Assembly (NCBI GenBank): GCA_016716135.1
Contig: JADJWX010000005.1
Coordinates: 1 to 64,000, forward strand
DNA from: Lewinellaceae bacterium
GTDB lineage: Bacteria; Bacteroidota; Bacteroidia; Chitinophagales; Saprospiraceae
Length of the DNA: 64,000 nucleotides
Reading direction: 5' to 3'
Part shown: positions 9,514 to 18,491 of the stretch, one piece after another
How positions within the stretch are numbered: position 1 is the first letter of the stretch
Layout of the letters: each line of letters starts with the position of its first letter
Made by a program: the position numbers and the translations under genes
Notes under the pieces: generated by a model
Databases searched by the model: none
What the model was told of the DNA's origin: nothing
The model's input: the letters and a program-made list of their open reading frames with translations, nothing else

Positions 9514-10752
9514 TTAGTCGCGAAGAATCTTTGCTAAAACTTCGGTATTCCCATCAACCCGGGGCGCTTGAATCCCCAACAGTTTGGCTATAAACGGGTA
9601 AATGTGTACGTTTTCGAATGCAGGCAATTTAACCCCGGCTTTAATATTTGGCCCCTTGGCATAAAATATCCCTTGCATTTCCGGACAAGTGATCGGATCA
9701 AACCCATGCGTTCCCCATTTCTGAGGTCCCGCTTTTTCCTTTAGCCGTTTATCATACATTGCCTTCGTAGTAAAATAATGGCCGGGATTAGCCAGTAAAA
9801 ACAAATCGCCGATCCGGTGGTGTCGATAGTGCCAGCGTTCCGGCGTTTTGGAGCCTTCAAATACCTGAAAATTGCCCTTGTTTTCCTGTAGTGTTATCTC
9901 CAACTTTCGGAGGGCTTCAGCGGAGCTGCCGTAAATATGTACATGTGTTCCATTGCTGATCCAGGTGAACGTACTATCTCTGTATCCTGGCAAGAATTCC
10001 AAAATCTCATAGGTTTCAGCCCGGGTTTCCATTTCCAACATTCCGTGATCTGAAACAAGGAGCACATCCGCATATACAGGCAGTGTATCCAGCCCTTGCA
10101 TCAGGCGGCCCAACAAGGCATCGGCCTCCATTACGGCGCTCCCCAATTCCGGAGCATTCGGACCGAAACTGTGCCCGGCGTCATCGGTTATAGAAAAATA
10201 AAGGGTAATGAATCGGGGCCGGGTAGTATCCGGAAGTTGTAGCCATTGAATTGCCTGGTCAATCCGAATGCGATTGGGTACCCGCCCATCATATTTGAAA
10301 AAATAGCTGGGGTGTTGACCTAAAATGGGCGCTTCAGAACCCACCCAAAAATACGAGGCTGTTTTCAGACCCTGTTGTTGGGCGAGTTGCCAGAGCGGTA
10401 TTCCCCCGTAAAACACCGGATTTTCTACCTGCGTGCGGTTGGAGGTTTGGTATTTCAGGCCCAATTCCTTGTCGTAAAAAGTGTTATCAACCAATCCATG
10501 GCTGCCGGGATAAAGCCCGGTAACTATGCTGTAATGGTTGGGAAAAGTTTTGGATGGCGTAGCCGGAATCAGGCCTTCCGCTGCAGCCCCGTCGGCGACG
10601 AACTTTTTAAAATTCGGTGCGTCGAATTTTTCAACATAGTCGTATCGAAATCCGTCAAATGAGATCAGTATCACATGGCCGCCATCGGAAGATTGGGCCG
10701 GCAAAACATACGGCAGGAAAAAAAGAAGAGTGCTGAAATACCGGAACAACAT
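9514..10752 (-). CDS. Exported nucleotide pyrophosphatase/phosphodiesterase-like enzyme
   Basis: 412-residue alkaline-phosphatase-superfamily protein of the type I phosphodiesterase / nucleotide pyrophosphatase family. A signal peptide occupies about residues 1-19 (ends LPYVLPAQ). Metal-site and nucleophile motifs are visible: ISFDGFRYDYV, then PSKTFPNHYSIVTGLYPGSHG with the nucleophilic Thr in SKTF, later DDAGHSFGP and VSDHGM, and GTHGFDP near the C-terminus. Such enzymes hydrolyse nucleotide or phosphodiester substrates in the periplasm or outside the cell; substrate is not predictable. It stands alone between recA and dapA. Start ATG 10752 is set by the signal peptide. Confidence 0.88.
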   Translation of the reverse strand: MLFRYFSTLLFFLPYVLPAQSSDGGHVILISFDGFRYDYVEKFDAPNFKKFVADGAAAEGLIPATPSKTFPNHYSIVTGLYPGSHGLVDNTFYDKELGLKYQTSNRTQVENPVFYGGIPLWQLAQQQGLKTASYFWVGSEAPILGQHPSYFFKYDGRVPNRIRIDQAIQWLQLPDTTRPRFITLYFSITDDAGHSFGPNAPELGSAVMEADALLGRLMQGLDTLPVYADVLLVSDHGMLEMETRAETYEILEFLPGYRDSTFTWISNGTHVHIYGSSAEALRKLEITLQENKGNFQVFEGSKTPERWHYRHHRIGDLFLLANPGHYFTTKAMYDKRLKEKAGPQKWGTHGFDPITCPEMQGIFYAKGPNIKAGVKLPAFENVHIYPFIAKLLGIQAPRVDGNTEVLAKILRD

Positions 10753-10856
10753 ACCTGATTAGAATTGTACCTGAACAGATAGGTGAAAATACCATTCAGT
10801 CGATTTGCGGTATGTGGTTACAATGTGAATTTTAGGCTAATACTGCCGTGCCGGGT

Positions 10857-11744
10857 TCAATCCAGGCTTTTGAGCTCCGCTTTCAACATCTGCACCCCTT
10901 GCTCCGACATAGGGACCAATGGAAGCCGCACCTCGCGCGAACACAGGCCCTGCACCTCCAATGCCGCTTTGACACCTGCCGGATTGCCTTCGCAGAAGAG
11001 CAAACGGTATAATTTCAGCAATTGGAGATTGAGCGCCTGTGCGGCAGTAAAATCCTGCCGGAGGGCTGCGCGCACCATATCGGTGAACGGTCGGGGAACA
11101 GCGTTAGCGATTACCGAAATTACCCCGTTGCCACCACAGGCAATCAGGGGCAGGGTGATAAAATCGTCGCCGCTGAGTACCAAAAAGTTGTCCGGTTTGC
11201 CTTTTATAATTTCGCAAACCTGGTAAATATCGTCGCTGGCTTCCTTGATTCCGATAAAATTCCCGGAAGCATGCGCTAGCCGTAACGTCGTTTCGGCGCT
11301 CATGTTGGAGGCCGTCCGGCTGGGTACGTTGTAAATAATAATTGGCCGGGGTGATGCTTCTGCCAAGGCCATGTAATGTTGGAAAATCCCTTCCTGGCTG
11401 GGTTTGTTGTAAGCGGGATTGCTGGCAAGCAGGGCGTCGATGCCGTCAAAATTGTACGATCGGATTTTCTGCACGAGTTCCGCAGTATTGTTTCCGCCAA
11501 AAATGCCTGCAACGACCGGGAGCCTTCCACGGTTCGTTTTTATGGTAAAATCCAAAATCTGCCGGTGTTCAGCCTCTGAGGTGGTTACCGATTCGCCGGT
11601 AGTACCCAGGCTGACCAAAAACTCTACGCCGCCGGCAATGACATGCTCGATAATTTTTTCCAGGCTTTCCCAGTCTACCACCCCATTTCGGAATGGCGTG
11701 ACCAGGGCCACTCCGGTTCCGCTAAGGCGCTGGTGTAGCTGCAT
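10857..11744 (-). CDS. dapA: 4-hydroxy-tetrahydrodipicolinate synthase
   Basis: Condenses pyruvate with aspartate semialdehyde in the lysine and diaminopimelate pathway. The 295-residue TIM barrel shows GTTGES, the catalytic-triad tyrosine in YNVPSRT (about 135) and the Schiff-base lysine in GIKEAS (about 162). Its first 23 bases overlap the end of the upstream DUF6913-like gene, so translation is likely coupled. A run with accA upstream on the same strand suggests a housekeeping operon. Confidence 0.95.
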   Translation of the reverse strand: MQLHQRLSGTGVALVTPFRNGVVDWESLEKIIEHVIAGGVEFLVSLGTTGESVTTSEAEHRQILDFTIKTNRGRLPVVAGIFGGNNTAELVQKIRSYNFDGIDALLASNPAYNKPSQEGIFQHYMALAEASPRPIIIYNVPSRTASNMSAETTLRLAHASGNFIGIKEASDDIYQVCEIIKGKPDNFLVLSGDDFITLPLIACGGNGVISVIANAVPRPFTDMVRAALRQDFTAAQALNLQLLKLYRLLFCEGNPAGVKAALEVQGLCSREVRLPLVPMSEQGVQMLKAELKSLD

Positions 11745-12282
11745 GAGTTTCGGAAGGAATAATTTTTTTAAGATAATGATCGAGCTGGTCTACAAAAAAC
11801 TGCACGCCTTTGTCTTCCGGCGTTTCCAGCATCATATCCAGATCATTTGGCCAGGCAGTCGGGGTGCCAATTTTCATTGATGCCGGTGCGGCAGCCGCCA
11901 CCCAGGCCAAACCGGGTACTTCATTTTTGTTCAGGCAGAGCAAAAGATCAAACGGCTCTGCAACAAAGGTGTCAATCGATTCACCGAACGGCTTGCCGTT
12001 CCAGCGCAATTCTTTTTGCGTGAACTGGGCAAAAAGCGTTTGCCCGAGCGGGTGTTTGCTGTCCACATATCCGAGCAGGCGTACTTTTTTGCGCGGTAGC
12101 ATATCCTTCAGCTTTTGTTCAAATTCAAGCACATCCCGCCGGTCTGGCTCTTCAGAGGCATCGAACAAAATGCCAATCGACTGGGCACTGCCGATGGTGT
12201 GGGCTTTGCGCTGCCGATGTTGTGCTGCCAGGGTTTGGCGAAGCAGGCGGGAAAAAAATACCGCACGCAGTTTATCTAACAT
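11722..12282 (-). CDS. DUF6913-like protein, unknown function
   Basis: 186-residue cytoplasmic protein with a basic N-terminus (residues 1-30, many Arg/Lys) and an alpha/beta body containing IGILFDASEEPDR and FDLLLCLNKNEVPGLAWVA. From memory this resembles a Bacteroidota-restricted family of unknown function (DUF6913). It overlaps the dapA start by 23 bases and follows accA by 42 bases, so it is probably co-transcribed with both. No catalytic motif recognised. Confidence 0.75.
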   Translation of the reverse strand: MLDKLRAVFFSRLLRQTLAAQHRQRKAHTIGSAQSIGILFDASEEPDRRDVLEFEQKLKDMLPRKKVRLLGYVDSKHPLGQTLFAQFTQKELRWNGKPFGESIDTFVAEPFDLLLCLNKNEVPGLAWVAAAAPASMKIGTPTAWPNDLDMMLETPEDKGVQFFVDQLDHYLKKIIPSETHAATPAP

Positions 12283-12324
12283 GGCAAGATCGATTGTATC
12301 GGTAAAAGGTGGTGGTTGCTCCGC

Positions 12325-13329
12325 TTATTTGGTGCGCGATTTGGATTTCGGTACGGGTTTGGACTCCGGTTCCAGGTGTCGGAATTGACCCATGGCGCTG
12401 TACTTTTCAATACGGGCAACAATACGTTCGTCGGGGTCTTGTTTGATCAGTTTTTTCAACTCGGCCATCATATGTTTCTGCAAGGTCAGGGCCATTTCTT
12501 CCGGGCCGTTGTGCGCCCCGCCAAAAGGTTCCCGTACGATGCCGTCAATCAACCCGAAGTCGAGCATATGGTCTGCATCCAATTTCAGGGCTTCGGCGGC
12601 CTGCTCTTTGTAGTCCCAGGAGTGCCACAGAATGGACGAGCACGATTCCGGGGAGATCACCGAATACCAGGTGTACTCCAGCATAAAAACTTTGTCGCCC
12701 AGGCCAATGCCCAGTGCGCCCCCGGAGGCGCCTTCGCCGATCACATAACAAAGAATGGGAACCCGCAATTGCGCCATTTCAAACAAATTGCGCGCAATGG
12801 CTTCCGCCTGGCCGCGTTGTTCGGCTTCCAGGCCCGGATAGGCGCCCGGCGTATCGATCAGGGTGACCACCGGGATACCGAAGCGTTCGGCCATTTTCAT
12901 CAGTCGGAGCGCCTTGCGGTAGCCTTCGGGGTTGGCCATGCCAAAATTGCGGTATTGCCGCATTTTGGTATTCACGCCTTTCTGGTGCCCGATGATCATC
13001 AGCGGCTGCCCTTCGATGGTGGCCAGGCCGCTCACGATGGCGTGATCATCGCCGCCACAGCGGTCGCCGTGCAACTCAATGAATTTGTCGCACATCGTCG
13101 TCACGTAATACATGGTATACGGCCGCTCCGGATGGCGGGAAAGCTGCACTTTTTGCCAGCCGTTGAGTTTGGCGTAGATCTCCTTGCGCTTTTTCTGGAT
13201 CTTGCTTTCCAGTTTACGGATCATGTCCGACACATCCACTTCGCCTTTCTCGCCGACCTCGCGCAACTTCTCCAGTTGCTCGTACAGCGCTTCAAGGGGT
13301 TTTTCAAAATCCATGAAAATCATAGCCAT
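12325..13329 (-). CDS. accA: Acetyl-CoA carboxylase carboxyltransferase subunit alpha
   Basis: Transfers the carboxyl group from biotin to acetyl-CoA, the first step of fatty acid synthesis, together with AccD, which is not in this window. The N-terminal coiled segment (DFEKPLEALYEQLEKL) and crotonase-like core (GDRCGGDDHAIVSGLA, IDTPGAYPG, GEGASGGALGIGLGD) are intact. Length up to 334 residues; internal ATGs at residues 3 and 6 (MIFMDFEKP) are equally possible starts. A short basic tail ends the protein. A -7 box lies 65 bases before ATG 13329. Confidence 0.95.
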   Translation of the reverse strand: MAMIFMDFEKPLEALYEQLEKLREVGEKGEVDVSDMIRKLESKIQKKRKEIYAKLNGWQKVQLSRHPERPYTMYYVTTMCDKFIELHGDRCGGDDHAIVSGLATIEGQPLMIIGHQKGVNTKMRQYRNFGMANPEGYRKALRLMKMAERFGIPVVTLIDTPGAYPGLEAEQRGQAEAIARNLFEMAQLRVPILCYVIGEGASGGALGIGLGDKVFMLEYTWYSVISPESCSSILWHSWDYKEQAAEALKLDADHMLDFGLIDGIVREPFGGAHNGPEEMALTLQKHMMAELKKLIKQDPDERIVARIEKYSAMGQFRHLEPESKPVPKSKSRTK

Positions 13330-13394
13330 GGTTCAATTCGATGGTGGTTTGACATTTGACTCTGCCGGGTTGCATATCCGCAGATGCCGGAGGG

Positions 13395-13402
13395 CAAAGG
13401 TA
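13395..13402 (-). promoter_or_regulatory. Probable -7 box of accA operon promoter
   Basis: TACCTTTG followed by C on the minus strand, 65 bases before the accA start. Confidence 0.5.
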
Positions 13403-13613
13403 CGCTATGCCCAAGGGAAAAAGAAAGGCGGGAAAACTTTCCTGGTTTTATCGGGCTTTGACAAAAATAAACCACAATGGCTTTTGAAGTGCACAACGAA
13501 AAACTGTCTTCGGGCTTTAGTTTCCGAATGATCCCCGTGTTGGGCGTAACTTTCGACATGGGCGGGGATGGTCTGTAGGTGCAGTGTGGAGCTACGCACG
13601 AGTTTTGAAAAAA

Positions 13614-13640
13614 CAAAAAAGGCCCAGCGTATGCTGAGCC
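13614..13640 (-). terminator. Terminator of tRNA-Asp
   Basis: On the minus strand an 8-bp stem GGCTCAGC / GCTGGGCC (one G-T pair) with ATAC loop is followed by six T. It begins a few bases after the tRNA 3' end. Confidence 0.85.
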
Positions 13641-13646
13641 TTTTTG

Positions 13647-13721
13647 CGGTCCGGACGGGACTTGAACCCGCGACCCCATGCGTGACAGGCATGTATTCTA
13701 ACCAAACTGAACTACCGGACC
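13647..13721 (-). tRNA. tRNA-Asp (anticodon GTC)
   Basis: The minus strand folds as a cloverleaf: acceptor stem GGTCCGG/CCGGACC, D arm GTTCAGTTTGGTTAGAAT, anticodon loop CTGTCAC giving GTC, T arm GCGGGTTCAAGTCCCGT. Discriminator base G; CCA is not encoded. A -7 box lies 24 bases upstream and a rho-independent terminator directly follows, so it is a single-gene transcript. Confidence 0.97.
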
Positions 13722-13745
13722 TAAGTGCTTTCTTTTAAAGCGGGG

Positions 13746-13777
13746 CAAAGATAAGCGAATGCTTTTTGTTTGTGCAA
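13746..13777 (-). promoter_or_regulatory. tRNA-Asp promoter
   Basis: -7 box TATCTTTG (13746-13753, minus strand), 24 bases before the tRNA 5' end, with a TTG -33 element at 13775-13777 and a 21-base spacer. One of the better complete Bacteroidota promoters in the window. Confidence 0.6.
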
Positions 13778-13872
13778 GCTGGATTGAAAAAAAATCCCGA
13801 AAAGCAGCCACACTGCTTAGCCCGAAAATAATCCGTAGCGCGCAAACGTTTCTGCCCCAAAACAAATTTCAC

Positions 13873-14352
13873 ATGCGCATTTCCAAAATACTGCTCTTTT
13901 CTGCCCTCGCTTTTTCGGCGACAGCCTGTTACAATTACGCAAAATTTCTCGCCCAGGAACGCGGCATGCTCGCCCGGGTAGCCGCCTCCAATAGCCAGGC
14001 GGAGCAAAAACTCGACTCGCTGCTGGCTTCCGGCGTGCGGGTGATGGAAACTGCCCTCAAGCCGATCAACCCGGTCAAAGGCGGCAAACTCGTAGCCCAA
14101 TATTACGACCAGAACGAACGGGCCATGGAGACCATCGTCGCACAGGTTAACGGCGAGTTCAACCGTATGAGCCTGCTCGATCAGGGTATTTTCACTGCAA
14201 GTGTCGTTCGGAAACCCTATGCCCGCCAGTTTGCCGACTTGTATCCGAAGTTTAAAAAGAAATACAATCAGGTGAAAACAGCGGCCAAGTTTATCGGCTT
14301 TTTTGCCAAGGCTTTCGGCAAACTGGGCAAACTGGTTGCGCTGCTTGGGTGA
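13873..14352 (+). CDS. Small putative lipoprotein of unknown function
   Basis: 159-residue protein starting at ATG 13873 (MRISKILLFSALAFSATAC), a signal peptide ending in a probable lipidated cysteine at residue 19. The frame stays open 38 codons upstream to 13759, but that part covers the tRNA promoter region and lacks a signal sequence, so it is excluded. The mature part is helical and basic near its end (KFKKKYNQVKTAAKFIGFFAKAFGKLGKLVALLG-like), with a final amphipathic or hydrophobic helix. No family recognised. 96 bases upstream of ppdK on the same strand. Confidence 0.7.
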   Translation: MRISKILLFSALAFSATACYNYAKFLAQERGMLARVAASNSQAEQKLDSLLASGVRVMETALKPINPVKGGKLVAQYYDQNERAMETIVAQVNGEFNRMSLLDQGIFTASVVRKPYARQFADLYPKFKKKYNQVKTAAKFIGFFAKAFGKLGKLVALLG

Positions 14353-14448
14353 TTATTTTCACCCCAAAGGATGATTTTTCACAATAGCAAGGCTGACTGG
14401 AGAGCTTAGGTTGCGCTTCGTTTTATTTGATCATCAACCAACGAAGTT

Positions 14449-17187
14449 ATGCCTGCCCAGTCAAAATATGTGTACGTATTCGGCGCCTCTAAAACCGAAG
14501 GCGCTGCCGATATGAAAAGCCTGCTTGGTGGTAAAGGCGCCAACTTGGCCGAAATGTGCCGCCTCGGCATTGTCGTCCCTTCAGGGTTTACGATTACTAC
14601 AGAAGCCTGTAATATTTACAGCCAAACCGGACGAGAAAAGGTCCTGGACCTGATCGAAGGGGAGGTGAAGCAAGGCGTCGCTTTTATTGAAAAAGAAATG
14701 GGTAAAAAGTTCGGCGATCCCGTCGACCCCTTGCTGCTCTCGGTACGCTCGGGCGCCCGGGCTTCCATGCCCGGCATGATGGACACGGTGCTCAACCTTG
14801 GCCTCAACGACGATGCCGTGCTGGCGCTGGCCAAAAAAGCAAACAACGAACGCTTTGCCTGGGACTCCTACCGGCGATTCATCCAAATGTACGGCGATGT
14901 GGTGATGGGCCTAAAACCCGCCTCAAAGGAAGAGCACGATCCCTTTGAGGTAGTCATGGATGCCGTCAAAGAAGAACGCGGTGTGCAACTCGACACTGAC
15001 TTGGACGCCGACGCGTTGAAGGATCTCGTACACCGCTTTAAAGCCCTGATCCGGGCCCGCCTGGGCCGGGATTTTCCCACCGACCCCTATGCGCAACTAT
15101 GGGGCTCCGTTTTTGCTGTTTTTGAAAGTTGGAACAACGACCGCGCCAAGGTGTACCGCGAACTGAACGACATCCCGGAATCCTGGGGTACGGCGGTAAA
15201 CATTCAGGCCATGGTGTTCGGCAACCTGGGCAATACCAGCGCAACCGGCGTGGCCTTCACCCGCGATGCCGGCACCGGGGAGGATCTGTTCAACGGCGAA
15301 TTTTTGGTAAATGCCCAGGGCGAGGATGTCGTAGCCGGTATTCGCACCCCATTGCAGGTTACCCATGAAGGCTCCAAACGCTGGGCCCAACTGGCCCGGG
15401 TGAGCGAGGCCGAACGCCGGGAAAAATACCCTTCGCTGGAAGAACTGATGCCCGGCGTGTTCAAACAGCTGATCGAGGCGGAAACGACTTTGGAAAATCA
15501 CTACAAAGACATGCAGGATGTGGAGTTTACCATCGAAGAAGGCAAACTCTGGATGTTGCAAACCCGCAACGGCAAACGCACCGGCTCAGCCATGGTACGC
15601 ATCGCCATGGAAATGCTGCGCCAGGGAATGATCGATGAAAAAACAGCAATCATGCGCGTTGACCCGGCCCGGCTTGATGAATTGCTGCACCCGGTATTTG
15701 ACGAAAAAGCGCTCAAAAACGCCAATATCCTCGCCCGCGGCCTGCCCGCTTCCCCGGGCGCTGCCAGCGGTCACATCGTCTTTTTTGCCGATGAGGCAGA
15801 AGCATGGGTGAAAAATGGCAAACCGATTATTCTCGTCCGGCTCGAAACTTCGCCCGAAGACCTGCGCGGCATGAGCCTTGCCCAGGGCATACTGACCGCC
15901 CGCGGCGGTATGACCTCGCACGCTGCCGTGGTGGCGCGCGGCATGGGGAAATGCTGCGTATCCGGGGCAGGCGCCATTCATGTGAATTACAAAACCCGCA
16001 CCATGACGGTCGACGGGCACAGCTACAAAGAAGGCGATTGGATTTCGCTGAACGGCACAACGGGCGAGGTGATCGAAGGGCAAATTGAAACCCGCGATGC
16101 CGAGCTCAGCGGTGATTTCGGGGAATTAATGCAGTTGACCGACAAGTACAAACGCCTCGGCATACGTACCAATGCCGATACGCCGGATGAAGCCGTTATT
16201 GCGCGCAATTTCGGCGCAGCCGGTATTGGCCTCTGCCGCACCGAGCACATGTTTTTTGAAGGAGACCGGATCATGGCGGTTCGGGAAATGATCCTCGCCG
16301 ATACCGAAACAGAAAGGCGGGCGGCGTTGGCAAAAATTTTACCCATGCAACGCGGCGACTTTGAGGGACTTTTTGAAGCCATGAACGATCTGCCGGTAAT
16401 CATCCGACTGCTCGACCCGCCCCTGCACGAGTTCTTGCCCAACGATGCCGACAGCCAGGAAGAACTGGCGCAAACCATGGGTGTCAAACCCAGCCGGATC
16501 AGAGCCCGGGTAGAGGAACTGCATGAGGTAAACCCGATGATGGGCCACCGCGGTTGCCGCTTGGGTATCACCTACCCGGAAATCACGGAAATGCAAACCC
16601 GGGCGATCATCGAGGCTGCGTTAAATGTGCAGGAAAAAGGTTTTAAACCTGTAGCGGAAATCATGATCCCGCTGGTCGGCAGCGTGCGCGAATTCAACCT
16701 GCAAGCCAACCTGATCCGCCGCACAGCCGAACAGGTTTTCGCCGAGCGCGGGGAATCGTTGCCCTACCTCGTCGGGACGATGATCGAAACACCCCGCGCT
16801 GCCCTGGTGGCCGACAGCATTGCCGGGCAGGCGGAATTTTTCTCCTTCGGAACCAATGACCTGACCCAAATGACCATGGGTTTTTCCCGCGATGACATCG
16901 GGAAATTTCTGCCCAGCTACATCAAGCAGGCCATTTACGAGCGCGACCCCTTCCAGTCGATTGATCAGAAGGGCGTCGGAATTTTGGTCGACATGGCCGT
17001 GAAAAAAGGGAAAGCCACCCGCCCCAAAATGGAAATCGGTATTTGCGGTGAACACGGCGGCGACCCGGCGTCGGTGCATTTTTTCCACCGGGTCGGTATG
17101 GACTATGTGAGCTGCTCTCCGTTCCGGGTACCAATTGCCCGGCTGGCAGCAGCCCAGGCAGCAATTGAAGAAGGAAACGCGAAGTGA
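14449..17187 (+). CDS. ppdK: Pyruvate, phosphate dikinase
   Basis: Interconverts pyruvate + ATP + Pi and phosphoenolpyruvate + AMP + PPi. The 912-residue protein has an N-terminal ATP-grasp domain (GGKGANLAEM, GARASMPGMMDTVLN), the central swivelling domain with the phospho-histidine in GGMTSHAAVVARGMGK, and a PEP/pyruvate TIM barrel ending with EIGICGEHGGDP and the catalytic cysteine. Length and motifs match the bacterial family. Start ATG 14449 (MPAQSKYVYVFG). In Bacteroidota this enzyme usually supports gluconeogenesis or PPi-linked glycolysis. A strong bidirectional hairpin follows the stop. Confidence 0.97.
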   Translation: MPAQSKYVYVFGASKTEGAADMKSLLGGKGANLAEMCRLGIVVPSGFTITTEACNIYSQTGREKVLDLIEGEVKQGVAFIEKEMGKKFGDPVDPLLLSVRSGARASMPGMMDTVLNLGLNDDAVLALAKKANNERFAWDSYRRFIQMYGDVVMGLKPASKEEHDPFEVVMDAVKEERGVQLDTDLDADALKDLVHRFKALIRARLGRDFPTDPYAQLWGSVFAVFESWNNDRAKVYRELNDIPESWGTAVNIQAMVFGNLGNTSATGVAFTRDAGTGEDLFNGEFLVNAQGEDVVAGIRTPLQVTHEGSKRWAQLARVSEAERREKYPSLEELMPGVFKQLIEAETTLENHYKDMQDVEFTIEEGKLWMLQTRNGKRTGSAMVRIAMEMLRQGMIDEKTAIMRVDPARLDELLHPVFDEKALKNANILARGLPASPGAASGHIVFFADEAEAWVKNGKPIILVRLETSPEDLRGMSLAQGILTARGGMTSHAAVVARGMGKCCVSGAGAIHVNYKTRTMTVDGHSYKEGDWISLNGTTGEVIEGQIETRDAELSGDFGELMQLTDKYKRLGIRTNADTPDEAVIARNFGAAGIGLCRTEHMFFEGDRIMAVREMILADTETERRAALAKILPMQRGDFEGLFEAMNDLPVIIRLLDPPLHEFLPNDADSQEELAQTMGVKPSRIRARVEELHEVNPMMGHRGCRLGITYPEITEMQTRAIIEAALNVQEKGFKPVAEIMIPLVGSVREFNLQANLIRRTAEQVFAERGESLPYLVGTMIETPRAALVADSIAGQAEFFSFGTNDLTQMTMGFSRDDIGKFLPSYIKQAIYERDPFQSIDQKGVGILVDMAVKKGKATRPKMEIGICGEHGGDPASVHFFHRVGMDYVSCSPFRVPIARLAAAQAAIEEGNAK

Positions 17188-17196
17188 TTATATTCG

Positions 17197-17259
17197 GGGG
17201 CTGTTCATTTTCCCGGAGCGTACTCAACGGAGTGGCGCCGGGAAAAACTGAACAGCCCC
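17197..17259. terminator. Bidirectional hairpin terminator between convergent genes
   Basis: Long inverted repeat: GGGGCTGTTCATTTTCCCGG (17197-17216) pairs with CCGGGAAAAACTGAACAGCCCC in two parts (17238-17259) with a two-base bulge. It fills the gap between ppdK (+) and the Nramp-like gene (-). Confidence 0.7.
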
Positions 17260-17262
17260 ATT

Positions 17263-18429
17263 TTACCACATCTTCAAAATGCCGGTTGCCCCCAGCCAGC
17301 TCATCACCGCCACTACCAACCAACCGGCTATCGCCAAAGCCAGCGGATGCCGGTAGCCATCTTTGGTTCGCCCGACAGCCAACAGGACTACCGCCAGGGC
17401 CACCGGCAAAATGAGCCCGTTCAGGGCGCCAGCCCAGATCAGCAATTGGACCGGCTTGCCAATGCCAACCAAAATTAGCAGCGAAATCAAAATAAACCCG
17501 GTGGTCAGCCAACGGTGGTTTCGGTCGAGCACAGCATGCCAGGTCCGGATAAAAGAAACCGAAGTATATGCCGAACCGATCACCGAGGTGATGGCCGCAC
17601 ACCACATCGCCAGGCCAAACAAGTGGTAGCCTGTTTCGCCAACGGCGAGCCGGAACACACTGGCCGGCGGGTTTTCGGGGTCCAATGACATGCCTTTTGC
17701 CAAAACACCCAGTGCCGCCAAAAACAGTACGTAGCGCATAATCGCTGTAACCAAAATACCCGTTCGGGCACTTCGCTGCACCTCCGGCAAGGCTGCCTGA
17801 CCCTGCACCCCGGCATCCAGCAGCCGGTGCGCCCCGGCAAAACTGATGTATCCGCCAACGGTGCCACCGACAAGGGTAATTATTGCCAAGGCATCGAGCT
17901 TTTCCGGCCAAACGGTACGCAGCAATGCCTCACCTACCGGCGGTTGGGCCGCAAAGGCCACGTAAACGGTCAGGCCCAACAACAGCACACCGAGCACTTT
18001 CACCAGCGCATCCATCAGGCGCCCGGCATCTTTCATCCAGAAAATCAGGATGGCCAGGGCGCAACTGAGTACCGCAGCGGTGTTGACATCCATGCCGCTG
18101 AGGGCGTTCATGCCGAGCCCGCAACCGCCGATATTACCAATATTAAATGCAAACCCGCCTAGTGCAACCAGCCCGCCCAGAAAATAACCCAAACCGGGAA
18201 CCAGGCTATCGGCTACTTCCTGTGCCCGCTGGTTGCGGACCACCAGAATGCGCCAGATGTTGAATTGTGCCCCCAGGTCGAGCAACACCGAAACCAGGAT
18301 GACAAAGCCAAAAGAGGCAAGCAACTGTTCGGAAAAGACGGCCGTTTGCGTCAGAAATCCGGGGCCGATTGCCGACGTGGCCATGAGAAATGCTGCGCCG
18401 AGCAAGGCGGAGTTGGGTCGTTTTTTCAT
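17263..18429 (-). CDS. Nramp-fold transporter of the oxoprolinase cluster
   Basis: 388-residue membrane protein with about 11 hydrophobic helices and the overall pattern of the NRAMP family. The helix-1 metal-binding motif DPGN is replaced by IGPGFLTQT, and the helix-6 region (GGTVGGYISFAGAH) lacks the usual metal-ligating Met-Pro-His pattern. It therefore probably does not carry divalent metals. Nramp-like proteins of this kind (for example Bacillus subtilis YcsG) sit beside 5-oxoprolinase genes; the natural inference is uptake of 5-oxoproline or a related amino acid. Here it follows pxpA on the same strand after a 35-bp palindrome. Substrate is inference only. Confidence 0.8.
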   Translation of the reverse strand: MKKRPNSALLGAAFLMATSAIGPGFLTQTAVFSEQLLASFGFVILVSVLLDLGAQFNIWRILVVRNQRAQEVADSLVPGLGYFLGGLVALGGFAFNIGNIGGCGLGMNALSGMDVNTAAVLSCALAILIFWMKDAGRLMDALVKVLGVLLLGLTVYVAFAAQPPVGEALLRTVWPEKLDALAIITLVGGTVGGYISFAGAHRLLDAGVQGQAALPEVQRSARTGILVTAIMRYVLFLAALGVLAKGMSLDPENPPASVFRLAVGETGYHLFGLAMWCAAITSVIGSAYTSVSFIRTWHAVLDRNHRWLTTGFILISLLILVGIGKPVQLLIWAGALNGLILPVALAVVLLAVGRTKDGYRHPLALAIAGWLVVAVMSWLGATGILKMW

Positions 18430-18454
18430 GTATTACGTTTTAGCAGTGGTGTGT

Positions 18455-18489
18455 TACTCGTCCTACGACTTGAAGTCGTAGGACGAGTA
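18455..18489. repeat. Perfect 17-bp inverted repeat (palindromic unit)
   Basis: TACTCGTCCTACGACTT (18455-18471), a single central G, then its exact complement (18473-18489). It lies between pxpA and the Nramp-like gene. There is no T-run, so it is not a simple terminator; it resembles dispersed palindromic (REP-like) units or an mRNA-stabilising hairpin. Confidence 0.8.
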
Positions 18490-18491
18490 CG

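Noticed and set aside
13759..13872. Longer start for the small lipoprotein
   Set aside because: The region lies over the tRNA-Asp promoter and the internal ATG 13873 begins a clean lipoprotein signal peptide.
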